This document shows, piece by piece, positions 1 to 8,894 of a DNA stretch of 64,000 nt (within the stretch, counting starts at the first letter, position 1; every line of letters begins with the position of its first letter). The notes beneath the pieces were generated by a model. That model saw nothing but the letters and a program-made list of their open reading frames with translations, searched no databases and was not told the origin of the DNA. The stretch spans positions 58,102 through 122,101 of the forward strand of contig CAXNMF010000011.1 in assembly GCA_964203275.1 (NCBI GenBank), read 5' to 3'. The translations under genes and the position numbers were made by a program. The DNA comes from Ga0077527 sp945862135. Lineage in GTDB: Bacteria > Pseudomonadota > Gammaproteobacteria > Burkholderiales > SG8-41.

Positions 1-3000
1 CGGCCGCATCATGCTCAAGTCCACCAAGAGTACGGTGCTGGAAGCCGGCAGCGTAACGACCGCCCGTGGTACCAGCGGCGGCGAAATCATCGCCTTGTCC
101 GGCATGACCGACGGCAAGACCGAAGTCGCCGGCAAACTCGATGCATCCGCTATCGCTTCCGGCTCTCCGGGTGCAGGTGGTTTCATCGATACTTCTGCAG
201 CGAAGGTGAAGATTGCTGACAGCGCCGTGATTACTGCTGCCGGCAGTGGCGGCGGCAAAGCCGGGACGTGGCTGATTGATCCGGCTGATTTTTACATCTC
301 CAACGCCTACGGCGGTGACATGTCCGCCACGCTGCTGTCATCGACGCTGAACTCGTATGGCGGCGGCACCAATGTGGATATCCAGTCTACTTCCGGCCTT
401 ACTGGTTCCACTGGCACCATTTTTGTGAATGATGCGGTCACCTGGAGCACGGACTCCACACTGCGCTTGATCGCGGTCGGCAATGTCGACGTCAATTCCG
501 CGATTACCAACACCGGCGCTGGCGGGGTGCAACTGTTTGCGGGCTGGACCGGCAGTTTTGATCTGAGTCCGGTGCCGGTGCCACTCATTGGATCTACGGC
601 TGCTCCCTTTCAAAACATCAATATCAATGCGCCAATCAGCACGGGTGGTGATATCCACCTGATTGCCTACGGCAATATCGTTCAGGGCGGCCCCGGTTCG
701 CTGACAGCCAACGGTCTCGCGGCATACAGTCAACAGGGCAGCGTCAATCTGGCGAATCCTTCGGCCACCAACACCGTGAATACTGTTGCAGGTCGCGCCA
801 TCGGGCAATTCGCATTCAAAAACACGGGCAATTTGACGGTCGGCACCGTGGGTGGTGCTTCAGGCATCACTGCCTACGGCGGATTTCCGGGACTGCATGT
901 CACGGTTGACGTGGGTGTGACTGGCGGTGCGTTGACCGTTGCCAATCCGATTGTTGCGGTAGGTCTGGATGGCTCTGAGGGCGCGGCCGGTGGCAACGCC
1001 AACATTTCACTGACCGCGAGTAATGGCGTCAATGTGAATTCCAATATCACCGCAACAGCCGGACATGGCGGATCTGCTTACTACGGCGGCACCCCGGGCA
1101 ATGGTGGTTTGGCCACGATCAGCCTGACCAGTACCGGTGTTGGCAGTTCGGTCAACATCAACAGCAGTGCTGGCTCCGTGAATGCCAATGGCGGTGGCGG
1201 CGGTGATGGGTTTTCATCCGGTATTGATGGCGCACCCGGTGGCGGTGGAACCATCAATGTGACGTCTGCAGGCGGGATTTTGGTTGAGGCTTCTGTTCAG
1301 GCGAATGGTGGCCATGGGGGTTCAGGTTCGAATGCGTCTGGTGGACCCGCCGGCAATGGCGCAGTCAACATGAGCGCCAACGGTGGCGATCTGACGATCG
1401 GCGCCTATGGCGGTGTGGCGGCTTTCGGTGGTAACGGCGGTTTCGCAAATTTTTCTGGTGATGGCGGTCGTGGCGGTGATGCTTCGGTGAACCTTTCCGC
1501 ATCAGGCGGATTGACCGTCACCGGCACTGCGCGTGCCTTAGGCGGATTGGGTGGCTCCGGCAGTTCGGGGGCTGGCGGCCGAGGCGGCGATGCGCTGGTC
1601 AACCTGACTGCGGGTAGTACGCTGATCATTGACTCCATGCAGAACTTTGCGGTCAAGGCGGATGGTGGCGAGGGTGGCGTCGGCTACTGGGATGGTAATG
1701 GCGGTCGTGGCGGTGACGGCACCATCAATCTGAATTCCGGCGGGGCGATGGCCATTGGAAACAGTGGCGTGTCGTTTCACGATGTTGTTTATGCGCGTGG
1801 CGGCAATGGCGGCTATGTCGATGGCGGAGAAGGATTTACCGGCGGTGATGGCGGTCTGGCCAAGGTGGAAGTGACTTCGGCTGGCGGAATTGCCGTTTAT
1901 GCCAATGTTGCAGCGCAGGGCGGGTATGGCAATGCCGGGTTTTCCGGCAGCAGCAGTGCATCGCTTTTGGGTGGAGGTGGTGCCGGCACTGTCATGATGA
2001 CTAACAACGGCGGCGCACTGTTCGAGCAGTTCTCCGGCAATATTTATGCGAACGGCGGTGGCGGTGAGCAGGGCGGCGCTGCGCTGGTCACCCTTTCTTC
2101 GGCCGGCGGTATGACGGTGAATAATGTCTATGCCGACGGCGGATCGGGAGCCACGATTCCTGGACGGATGGCGCGCGCGGGTGATGCTGGAATCACCTTG
2201 CTGAATTCCAGTGCCTCAGCGCCGCTGCTGATTTCAGGCACTGTCCGTGCTACCGGCGGCCCTGTCGGTTTAAGCGATGGTTTTGCGGATGGCGGCAACG
2301 CGTCAGTGGTCATCAACTCCGCTGGCGGTGTTGATATCGTTGGCCACGTTGAGAGCTATGGTGGTGATGGTGAGAATGGCGGGGCGGGTGGCGCTGCTTC
2401 CATCCAGCTGACTTCGACCAGCCTGACTTCCGGCGTGACGATTGATGGTGGCGAGATTTATGCGGAAGCCGGGGATGGTGGTTTCGGTTCAATCAATGGC
2501 GGGATTGGCGGCAATGCCATGGTCAGTGTTACTTCTGCGGCCGGCATTGTTATTGATAGTTTTGTTGAGGCCGATGGCGGTTTTGGCGGTAGCGGCTCCT
2601 CCGGCGACAGGGGCAATGGCGGCAACGCTACCGTAACATTGGTGAATACCGGTTCGGCGCCGGTCACAATATTTAGCGATGTTGTTGCTGATGCAGGGGA
2701 TGGAACCATTGGTGGCGACGCGTCAGTGTCGATTACCTCGGCTGGCGGCATCTTTGTTTCATCATCTACTGATGTACTGGCTTACGGTGGAGATGGAAAT
2801 GCAGACAATGTGCCGGGCAAGGGTGGCACTGCCAGCATCGTCATGACCAATACCAATGCGTCTTCGTCGATTGATTTGGACTACTCGGCCTCGGTGCGCG
2901 CGCTGGGCGGTGATTTGTCGCGGGGGGCAGGAGGCAGTGGGAATGGTGGTGATGCCGTTATCATTCTGAGTTCGGCCGGCGGCATTTCGACATACGAGAG

Positions 3001-3892
3001 CCAGATCGAGGCTTTTGGTGGTGATGTCGGTGGCTCCGGCGGCGCTTCTGATCGCGGCGGTGCGGCCGGGGTGACCATGCTGGCCAGCGGCAACATCCTG
3101 ATTGAAGGTGGTGAAGGCGCAGCCTGGGGAGGCGGTGGCCCTGTCGGTGGCGATGCAGCAGTCAATCTTGTTGCAGGCGGCAATATCCAGATTGAAGGCG
3201 GCGAGGCTTTTTATGTTAATGACAGCCTTTTTGCCTATTCGTCAGGGGGAGTGCCCGGAAAGGCTTCGGTGGTAGCTTCGGCAGGCGGGAACCTCATGCT
3301 TGCTTCGTCTGCCGCGATATACACGTCCGGTCTCGCCGGATTGGGCGGCGCCAACATCACGGTTGATGATTCTTATGTCTGGGGCGAGACGGGCACTCAG
3401 GTCGATGCGTCCGGCAGCCTTACTGTGACCAACTCCGGTATCGTGGCAGGCGGCGGCAATGCCAAAATCACCACCGGCGGCAATGTGTTGGTGGAAAACG
3501 ACGGCATGATTGCAGGCTATCCGGATGTTCTGATGAAAGTAGGCGGCGAAGTATTCATCAATACCGGTGGTCGCATCGAAGCTGGCCTGCCCACCACGAT
3601 CCACCTGACTTTCCCGATGCTGGAGAGCGGCGGATTTACGGTGAACGGTATTCCGGGTCTTGTATTTGACGGATCAACCGGCTTCTTCGCCGCTGGCAGC
3701 GGCGCCATTCTCGGCACGAACCTGCTTGTGACTTATGGTGGTGGCGCTGTCGCTGAATTGAATGTGCCGACCGACACGCTGATCGTGGCCATGGGTGAAT
3801 CCATCCAGCCGCCCGACGCCGAGAAGGAAAAGGACATCTTTGAGGATGAAAATCAATTGAAGAAGAAAAAGGATGCGCCGGTTTGCCGTTAA
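1..3892 (+). CDS. TpsA-type filamentous hemagglutinin-like exoprotein, 5' end outside window
   Basis: C-terminal portion of a very large secreted adhesin or exoprotein of two-partner secretion; the frame is open from base 2, so the N-terminal signal and TPS domain lie upstream. Near residue 86 is the GTWLIDPADF-type motif common in filamentous hemagglutinin-like proteins. The rest is Gly/Ala/Ser/Asn-rich beta-helix-like repeats: a short SAGGI-like strand motif recurs at least seven times, each followed by a GG-rich loop. The acidic-then-basic tail (EKEKDIFEDENQLKKKK) ends in VCR, with the only Cys I see. No catalytic domain is visible. The partner transporter gene follows 184 bp downstream. 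Family assignment is firm; adhesion is inferred. Confidence 0.85.
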   Translation, partial: GRIMLKSTKSTVLEAGSVTTARGTSGGEIIALSGMTDGKTEVAGKLDASAIASGSPGAGGFIDTSAAKVKIADSAVITAAGSGGGKAGTWLIDPADFYISNAYGGDMSATLLSSTLNSYGGGTNVDIQSTSGLTGSTGTIFVNDAVTWSTDSTLRLIAVGNVDVNSAITNTGAGGVQLFAGWTGSFDLSPVPVPLIGSTAAPFQNININAPISTGGDIHLIAYGNIVQGGPGSLTANGLAAYSQQGSVNLANPSATNTVNTVAGRAIGQFAFKNTGNLTVGTVGGASGITAYGGFPGLHVTVDVGVTGGALTVANPIVAVGLDGSEGAAGGNANISLTASNGVNVNSNITATAGHGGSAYYGGTPGNGGLATISLTSTGVGSSVNINSSAGSVNANGGGGGDGFSSGIDGAPGGGGTINVTSAGGILVEASVQANGGHGGSGSNASGGPAGNGAVNMSANGGDLTIGAYGGVAAFGGNGGFANFSGDGGRGGDASVNLSASGGLTVTGTARALGGLGGSGSSGAGGRGGDALVNLTAGSTLIIDSMQNFAVKADGGEGGVGYWDGNGGRGGDGTINLNSGGAMAIGNSGVSFHDVVYARGGNGGYVDGGEGFTGGDGGLAKVEVTSAGGIAVYANVAAQGGYGNAGFSGSSSASLLGGGGAGTVMMTNNGGALFEQFSGNIYANGGGGEQGGAALVTLSSAGGMTVNNVYADGGSGATIPGRMARAGDAGITLLNSSASAPLLISGTVRATGGPVGLSDGFADGGNASVVINSAGGVDIVGHVESYGGDGENGGAGGAASIQLTSTSLTSGVTIDGGEIYAEAGDGGFGSINGGIGGNAMVSVTSAAGIVIDSFVEADGGFGGSGSSGDRGNGGNATVTLVNTGSAPVTIFSDVVADAGDGTIGGDASVSITSAGGIFVSSSTDVLAYGGDGNADNVPGKGGTASIVMTNTNASSSIDLDYSASVRALGGDLSRGAGGSGNGGDAVIILSSAGGISTYESQIEAFGGDVGGSGGASDRGGAAGVTMLASGNILIEGGEGAAWGGGGPVGGDAAVNLVAGGNIQIEGGEAFYVNDSLFAYSSGGVPGKASVVASAGGNLMLASSAAIYTSGLAGLGGANITVDDSYVWGETGTQVDASGSLTVTNSGIVAGGGNAKITTGGNVLVENDGMIAGYPDVLMKVGGEVFINTGGRIEAGLPTTIHLTFPMLESGGFTVNGIPGLVFDGSTGFFAAGSGAILGTNLLVTYGGGAVAELNVPTDTLIVAMGESIQPPDAEKEKDIFEDENQLKKKKDAPVCR

Positions 3893-3909
3893 CCAGCCCC
3901 TTGATAAAG

Positions 3910-3937
3910 CCCCGGTGCTCACAGCCGGGGTTTTTTT
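3910..3937 (+). terminator. Rho-independent terminator after tpsA
   Basis: A CCCCGG / CCGGGG stem with a 9-nt loop is followed by seven T residues, 18 bp after the tpsA stop. It suggests that the transporter gene downstream has its own promoter or depends on readthrough. Confidence 0.8.
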
Positions 3938-4076
3938 CGGGCGCGTTGTTTTGTAAAGGATAATTGGTGTTTTTGGCGTTGAATCTGCCATAATCGCCGG
4001 AACGGCTATTGTGTGTATTGCGTCACGTCATTGCGGTGTGTGGACAGGGTGTAGTTGAGTAGTTAAATATCAATAA

Positions 4077-5685
4077 ATGCCATTAAAAACAATGACATAC
4101 AAAAATAATCTGCTCCGGCAGTCCGTTCTGGCCTTGTTTTTTGCAGCTTCCACCGGGGCGGCTTTGGCCCAGGAAGTGGCCATTCCTGCACCTAAATTCG
4201 AGATCAAGAATTTCGAAATCGTCGGTGACACCATCCTTGGCAACGACACCGTGCAGCGGCTGGTGACACCATTTACCGGCAAAGAGAAGGATTTCGGCGA
4301 TGTGCAGCGTGCGCTGGAGGCGCTGGAAGTGGCTTACCGCGAACTGGGTTATGGCGTAATCCAGGTGCAACTGCCGGAGCAGGACATCACCCGTGGCGTG
4401 GTCCGTTTCAACATCAACCAGCCGAAGATCGGCAAGGTGAATGTCGAAGGCAACCAGTTCTTCAGTTCTGAAAACGTTCGCCGTTCGTTGCCTTCGGTCA
4501 AAGAGGGCGAGACTCCGAATTCGAACGAAATCGCCCGCGATCTGCAGATCGCTGCAGAACATCCGGTCAAACAGACCAGCGTGTTGCTGCGTTCCGGTGA
4601 GAATGAAGGTCTGGTGGATGCCAATGTCCGTGTGACTGACGGCAGGCCGTGGCGGGTGCTGATGACGCTGGACGATACCGGCACTTCAGATACCGGTTAT
4701 ATGCGCCTTGGTGTCGGTTTCCAGCACACCAATTTGTTTGATCGCGATCATTCGTTTACCGCGCAATACATTACTTCGCCGACCGAACTCGACAAGGTGG
4801 CGATTTATGGTCTCGGCTACCGCATTCCGTATTACAACCTGAACAGCACGCTGGACCTGTTCGCCGGTTATTCCGACGTGGATTCGGGAACGGTGCAGGG
4901 CTTGTTCAATGTCAGCGGCAAGGGTTCGATTTTCGGTGCGCGCTGGAATTACTACCTTCCGAAATGGGGCGATGTCGAGCAGCGCGTTTTCGGCGGCCTG
5001 GACTATCGCGCCTATCAAAACAATGTGACGCTGGGCGGTATTGGCTTCGTGCCCGATGTGACGGTGCATCCGGTATCCATCGGATATGCCGGCATGATGC
5101 GGATGACGGCCAGCGAGTGGGGTTTCAACGCGTCGCTGGCGAAGAACATCCCGGGCGGCCAGGACGGCACTGCGGCTGATTTCAATGCGTCGCGGGCTGG
5201 CGCCAATGCGAATTACACGATTCTGCGTTATGGCACGATCGTTCTCGCACGCTTACCGCAATGACTGGCAGGCGCGTGTGGCCTTTACCGGGCAATACAC
5301 CAACGACATGCTGGTCGCGGGCGAGCAGTTCGGTATCGGCGGCATGGATACCGTGCGCGGTTATCTGCCGCGTGAGGCGTCCAATGACAAGGGTTATGCG
5401 ACTCAGTTGGAGATGTATACCCCCAATTTTGCCGACATGATTTCCCTGAGCGACAAGTGGCGCACAAGGCTGGTCGGCTTCTACGATTTTGGCTACGTCA
5501 AACGGGTTGATCCCTTGCCGGGGGAGCAGGAGAGCAAGTACCTCGCCAGTACCGGCATCGGCATGCGCATGTCCTACGGCAAGAGTGTCAGCCTGCGACT
5601 CGACCTGTCCAACATCCTCAAGACCCATGGCACCCGGCAGGAGGGTGATGTGCGTCTTAATGGCGCCCTCGTGCTGGTCTATTGA
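4077..5685 (+). pseudogene. TpsB outer-membrane transporter (ShlB/FhaC/HecB family), frameshifted
   Basis: Omp85-superfamily pore that would secrete the upstream TpsA. The first frame has a signal peptide (cleavage near AALA-QE), a POTRA domain (about residues 40-115, FEIKNFEIVGD onward) and the start of the ShlB barrel. The second frame, from about 5240, carries the rest of the barrel, including the family VRGY motif (GGMDTVRGYLPRE), and ends in a strand closing with LVLVY. The switch lies around 5238-5245 and equals one extra base. Rejoined, the product is about 535 aa, usual for the family. Met at 4092 is an alternative start; no clear ribosome site precedes either. Sequencing error or true inactivation cannot be separated here. 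Confidence 0.85.
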
Positions 5686-5710
5686 CCCGGCACGGGGTGT
5701 TCACAAGCCC

Positions 5711-5738
5711 TTGATTTTGAGGGGCGTTCCGGTATAAT
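5711..5738 (+). promoter_or_regulatory. sigma70-type promoter for the rpsF operon
   Basis: TTGATT at 5711-5716 and a perfect TATAAT at 5733-5738 with a 16-bp spacer, about 110 bp ahead of the rpsF start. This is the strongest promoter match I noticed and lies just after the tpsB stop. Confidence 0.75.
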
Positions 5739-5795
5739 CCCGGCCTCCCTTGCGGCGCCTGTCGCAGGGGTACATGAACTGAAATTCCTTCCTTG

Positions 5796-5821
5796 CCACA
5801 CCGCGCTCGCATCGCGGGTGG
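5796..5821 (+). ncRNA. hairpin in rpsF leader, possible S6:S18 autoregulatory site
   Basis: CCAC-A-CCGCG / CGCGG-GTGG forms a 9-bp stem with one bulged A and a 7-nt loop, 26 nt before the rpsF start codon. rpsF leaders in many bacteria carry an S6:S18-binding structure that represses the operon. Position and stability fit, but I have not matched the conserved motif in detail, so the role is inferred. Confidence 0.4.
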
Positions 5822-5847
5822 CCCAACAGCCCACAAGGAGATATTGA

Positions 5848-6240
5848 ATGCGACATTACGAGATCGTTTTGATCGTCCATCCGGACCAAAGCGAGCAGGT
5901 CCCGGCGATGGTTGACCGTTACCGTCAGCTGATCACCGGCCGCAAAGGCGCGATCCATCGTTACGAAGACTGGGGCCGCCGCCAGATGACCTACCCGATC
6001 CAGAAGCTGCACAAAGCCCACTACGTCATGATGAACATCGAGTGCGACAACGAGACGCTGCTTGAGCTCGAACACGCATTCAAGTTCAACGACGCAGTGC
6101 TGCGCCACCTGACCGTCAGCATGGACGAGGCCGTCACGACCCCGTCGCCGATGATGCGGGAAGAGCGCGCGCGCCCGACCACCGATGATGCCAAGCCGGC
6201 AGTACCTGCGGCCCCTGCAGCAGCGGAGAGCGCGGCGTAA
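5848..6240 (+). CDS. rpsF: 30S ribosomal protein S6
   Basis: Small-subunit protein that pairs with S18 on the central domain of 16S rRNA. The start MRHYEIVLIVHPDQSEQV and the GRRQMTYPIQK segment are typical S6. At 130 aa it has an Ala/Pro-rich tail (PAVPAAPAAAESAA) beyond the core domain. An AAGGAG ribosome site lies 7 nt before the ATG. First gene of rpsF-priB-rpsR-rplI, with a strong promoter and a structured leader upstream. Confidence 0.98.
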   Translation: MRHYEIVLIVHPDQSEQVPAMVDRYRQLITGRKGAIHRYEDWGRRQMTYPIQKLHKAHYVMMNIECDNETLLELEHAFKFNDAVLRHLTVSMDEAVTTPSPMMREERARPTTDDAKPAVPAAPAAAESAA

Positions 6241-6537
6241 GTGAGTCGGAACACGGTCAGGCTTGTTGGAATCCTGGCCACGGTTGAACCTTTGCGTCAC
6301 ACCCCAGCCGGACTGCCGGTCGTTGAGTTCACACTGTCCCACAGCTCGGAACAAACCGAAGCAGGACAGAAACGGCAGGTAGCCTTCGAGATGGCGGCGA
6401 AAGCCACCGGCGAACTGGCCGCCCGGATTGCCGGAATACGGCAGGGCAGCGGGATGGATGTTCAGGGATTCCTCAACCGCAAGCATCGCATGAGCAGGCA
6501 GATTGTCCTGCACGTTACGAACATGGAACTGATCTAG
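6241..6537 (+). CDS. priB: primosomal replication protein N (PriB)
   Basis: Single-stranded-DNA-binding OB-fold protein that bridges PriA and DnaT in replication restart. Its 98 aa match the family length; the sequence begins SRNTVRLVGILATVEPLRHTPAG and contains the LPVVEFTLSHSSEQ strand. It starts with GTG immediately after the rpsF TAA, so it is translationally coupled. PriB between S6 and S18 is the standard order in beta- and gammaproteobacteria. Confidence 0.95.
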   Translation: MSRNTVRLVGILATVEPLRHTPAGLPVVEFTLSHSSEQTEAGQKRQVAFEMAAKATGELAARIAGIRQGSGMDVQGFLNRKHRMSRQIVLHVTNMELI

Positions 6538-6551
6538 AAAAGGAAACGCAC

Positions 6552-6851
6552 ATGGCACGAATGGGCGGAAACAGCGGCGGTAAAGGTAAATTCGGCAAAG
6601 GCAAAGGCAAGGACGGACGCAAAAAGGGCAATGCCCTGTTTCGTCGTCGCAAGTTCTGCCGCTTTACGGCTGAAGGCATCAAACAGGTCGATTACAAAGA
6701 CGTCAACCTGCTGAAGGATTTCATCAACGAAAACGGCAGGATCATCCCCGCCCGCATCACGGGCACCAAGGCGCGTTTTCAGCGCCAGCTGGGGATTGCG
6801 GTCAAGCGCGCGCGCTTCCTCGCGCTGCTGCCTTACACCGACCTGCACTGA
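6552..6851 (+). CDS. rpsR: 30S ribosomal protein S18
   Basis: Binds 16S rRNA together with S6. The basic Gly/Lys-rich N-terminal extension (KGKFGKGKGKDGRKK) precedes the conserved core with FRRRKFCRFTAEG and the C-terminal KRARFLALLPYTDLH. At 99 aa it is longer than the 75-aa E. coli protein because of that extension. An AAAGGAAA ribosome site precedes the ATG. Confidence 0.97.
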   Translation: MARMGGNSGGKGKFGKGKGKDGRKKGNALFRRRKFCRFTAEGIKQVDYKDVNLLKDFINENGRIIPARITGTKARFQRQLGIAVKRARFLALLPYTDLH

Positions 6852-6861
6852 GAGGCCTGAC

Positions 6862-7314
6862 ATGCAAATCATTCTTCTTGAAAAAGTCATCAATCTGGGC
6901 ACCCTCGGCGATGTGGTTCGCGTCAAGGACGGTTATGCCCGCAACTTCCTGATCCCGCAGGGCAAAGCCAAGCGCGCTACCGCAGCCAGCCTGGCTGACT
7001 TCGAAAAGCGTCGTGCCGAGCTGGAAAAGGCCCACGCCGAGATGCTGGCGCAGACCCAGGAAAAAGGCGCTAAGCTTGAAGGTCTGATGGTTCAGATCAC
7101 GCAGAAGGCCGGCGTTGACGGCAAGCTGTTCGGATCAGTCACCAACAGCGATATCTCCGAAGCGCTGAAAAAGCAGGGCTTTGACGTGCCGAAGGCTGCG
7201 ATTCGCATGCCGGAAGGCCCGCTCAAGATGATCGGCGACTACCCGCTGAAAGTCGCACTGCACGCCGACGTGGTGGTCTCGATCACCGTCTCGGTGCTCG
7301 GCGAGGCTGCGTAA
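6862..7314 (+). CDS. rplI: 50S ribosomal protein L9
   Basis: Large-subunit protein with an N-terminal rRNA-binding domain, a long helix and a C-terminal domain. The start MQIILLEKVINLGTLGDVVRVKDGYARNFLIP is the signature end of L9, so the ATG at 6862 is chosen although the frame is open further upstream into rpsR. Product 150 aa, the usual length. Last gene of the operon; a strong terminator follows 36 bp after the stop. Confidence 0.98.
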   Translation: MQIILLEKVINLGTLGDVVRVKDGYARNFLIPQGKAKRATAASLADFEKRRAELEKAHAEMLAQTQEKGAKLEGLMVQITQKAGVDGKLFGSVTNSDISEALKKQGFDVPKAAIRMPEGPLKMIGDYPLKVALHADVVVSITVSVLGEAA

Positions 7315-7350
7315 GCACTGAATCAAAAGCGTTTTTCTGCAAGACCAAAA

Positions 7351-7376
7351 AAGGGCTGGCGACAGCCCTTTTTTTT
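7351..7376 (+). terminator. Rho-independent terminator of the rpsF-rplI operon
   Basis: Perfect 8-bp stem AAGGGCTG / CAGCCCTT with a 4-nt loop followed by a run of T. It separates the ribosomal operon from dnaB. Confidence 0.9.
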
Positions 7377-7463
7377 GGTAGATTGAAAGTCTGCTGTTTT
7401 CCGCATCGACCAATCCTCCAATTTAATATCATTTAAAAACAATAACTTAAAGATATAGTCGCC

Positions 7464-8873
7464 ATGGTTCAAGTTGTCACGCAATTTCCCAAGGATCCCC
7501 AGCTCGAAGCGGCCCGCACCCCGCCGCATTCGATCGAGGCAGAACAATCAGTGCTGGGCGGCCTGCTGCTCGACAACGTGGCCTGGGATCGCATCGGCGA
7601 CGTGGTTTCCGAAGCCGATTTCTACCGCGGCGACCACCGCATCATCTTCCAGCACATCGCCAAGCTGATCGAGCATAACCATCCGGCGGATGCGCTGACC
7701 GTGGCGGAGAGTCTGGAGCGCAGCGGCAAACTGGCTGAAGTGGGAGGCCAGGCTTATATCGGCTCGCTGGCGCTGAATACGCCCAGCGCCGCCAACATCC
7801 GGCGTTACGCCGAAATCGTGCGTGACCGTTCGATCATGCGCAATCTGGCTGCAGTCGGTACTGCCATTGCCGATTCCGCCTATGGCCCGAGCGGCAAGGA
7901 TGCACACGTGCTGATCGATGAAGCCGAAGCACGGGTCTTCCAGATCGCCGAAGCCGGTGCCAAGAACAAGCAGGGTTTCATCCGGATTGATCCGATCCTG
8001 ACCGAGACGGTCGAGCGCATCGACATGCTCTACAGCCGCGAGAACAAGAACGATGTCATCGGCCTGCCGACCGGTTTTGTCGATTTGGATCGCATGACCT
8101 CCGGCCTGCAGCCGGGCGAGATGGTGGTGGTGGCCGGCCGTCCGTCGATGGGCAAGACCGCGCTCGCGATGAACATCGCCGAGAGCGCTGCGCTGGACAG
8201 CAAAAAAGCCGTCGCCGTGTTCAGCATGGAGATGTCGGGTCCCCAGCTGGCGATGCGGATGATCGGCTCTGTCGGCCGTGTCGACCAGCACCAGTTGCGC
8301 ACCGGCACCTTCAAGGAAGAAGACTGGCCGCGGCTGGTGGATGCGGTCGGCAAGCTTAATGACGCTCAGCTCTATATCGACGATACCGCGGGCCTCAATG
8401 TGCTTGAGGTGCGCTCACGTGCACGCAGGCTGCATCGCCAGTGCGGCGGCCTCGCCCTGATCGTCGTCGACTACCTGCAACTGATGTCAGGCACCGCCTC
8501 GGGCGGACGCGAAGAAAACCGCGCCACCGAAATCGCCGAGATTTCGCGGTCGCTGAAAGGCATCGCGAAGGAATTGAAACTGCCGGTGATCGCATTGTCC
8601 CAGCTCAATCGCAGTGTCGACTCGCGCCAGGACAAGCGACCGATGATGTCGGATCTGCGGGAATCGGGCGCCATCGAGCAGGACGCGGACGTGATCCTGT
8701 TCATTTATCGCGACGAGGTTTACAACGCCGATTCGCCGCGCAAGGGCATTGCCGAACTCATCATCGCCAAGCAGCGTAACGGCCCGGTGGGCAAGGTCGA
8801 TCTGACCTTCCTCGGCAAATACACCCGCTTTGAGAACTATGCGGGTGGCGGTATCGGCAGCGCCGAATACTGA
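7464..8873 (+). CDS. dnaB: replicative DNA helicase DnaB
   Basis: Hexameric 5'-3' helicase of the replication fork. The N-terminal DnaB domain starts at PHSIEAEQSVLGGLL (about residue 21). The RecA-like ATPase follows with Walker A GRPSMGKT at 225-232, Walker B LIVVDYLQLM and the GAIEQDADVILFIYRD segment. No intein or insertion; 469 aa is normal. The ATG has only a weak ribosome site, in an A/T-rich leader after the rplI terminator. dnaB after rplI is the standard neighbourhood. Confidence 0.97.
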   Translation: MVQVVTQFPKDPQLEAARTPPHSIEAEQSVLGGLLLDNVAWDRIGDVVSEADFYRGDHRIIFQHIAKLIEHNHPADALTVAESLERSGKLAEVGGQAYIGSLALNTPSAANIRRYAEIVRDRSIMRNLAAVGTAIADSAYGPSGKDAHVLIDEAEARVFQIAEAGAKNKQGFIRIDPILTETVERIDMLYSRENKNDVIGLPTGFVDLDRMTSGLQPGEMVVVAGRPSMGKTALAMNIAESAALDSKKAVAVFSMEMSGPQLAMRMIGSVGRVDQHQLRTGTFKEEDWPRLVDAVGKLNDAQLYIDDTAGLNVLEVRSRARRLHRQCGGLALIVVDYLQLMSGTASGGREENRATEIAEISRSLKGIAKELKLPVIALSQLNRSVDSRQDKRPMMSDLRESGAIEQDADVILFIYRDEVYNADSPRKGIAELIIAKQRNGPVGKVDLTFLGKYTRFENYAGGGIGSAEY

Positions 8874-8894
8874 TTCGTATCCGGCGCCGCCGTT

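Noticed and set aside
1000..3200. CRISPR-like or satellite repeat in tpsA
   Set aside because: The repeats are imperfect, in frame and Gly-coding; they belong to the protein, not to an array with spacers.
5220..5264. Sec read-through to explain the split tpsB
   Set aside because: Continuing through the TGA at 5262 does not give barrel sequence; the family match continues in another frame, so it is an indel. The same holds for the MOT1 gene and modA.
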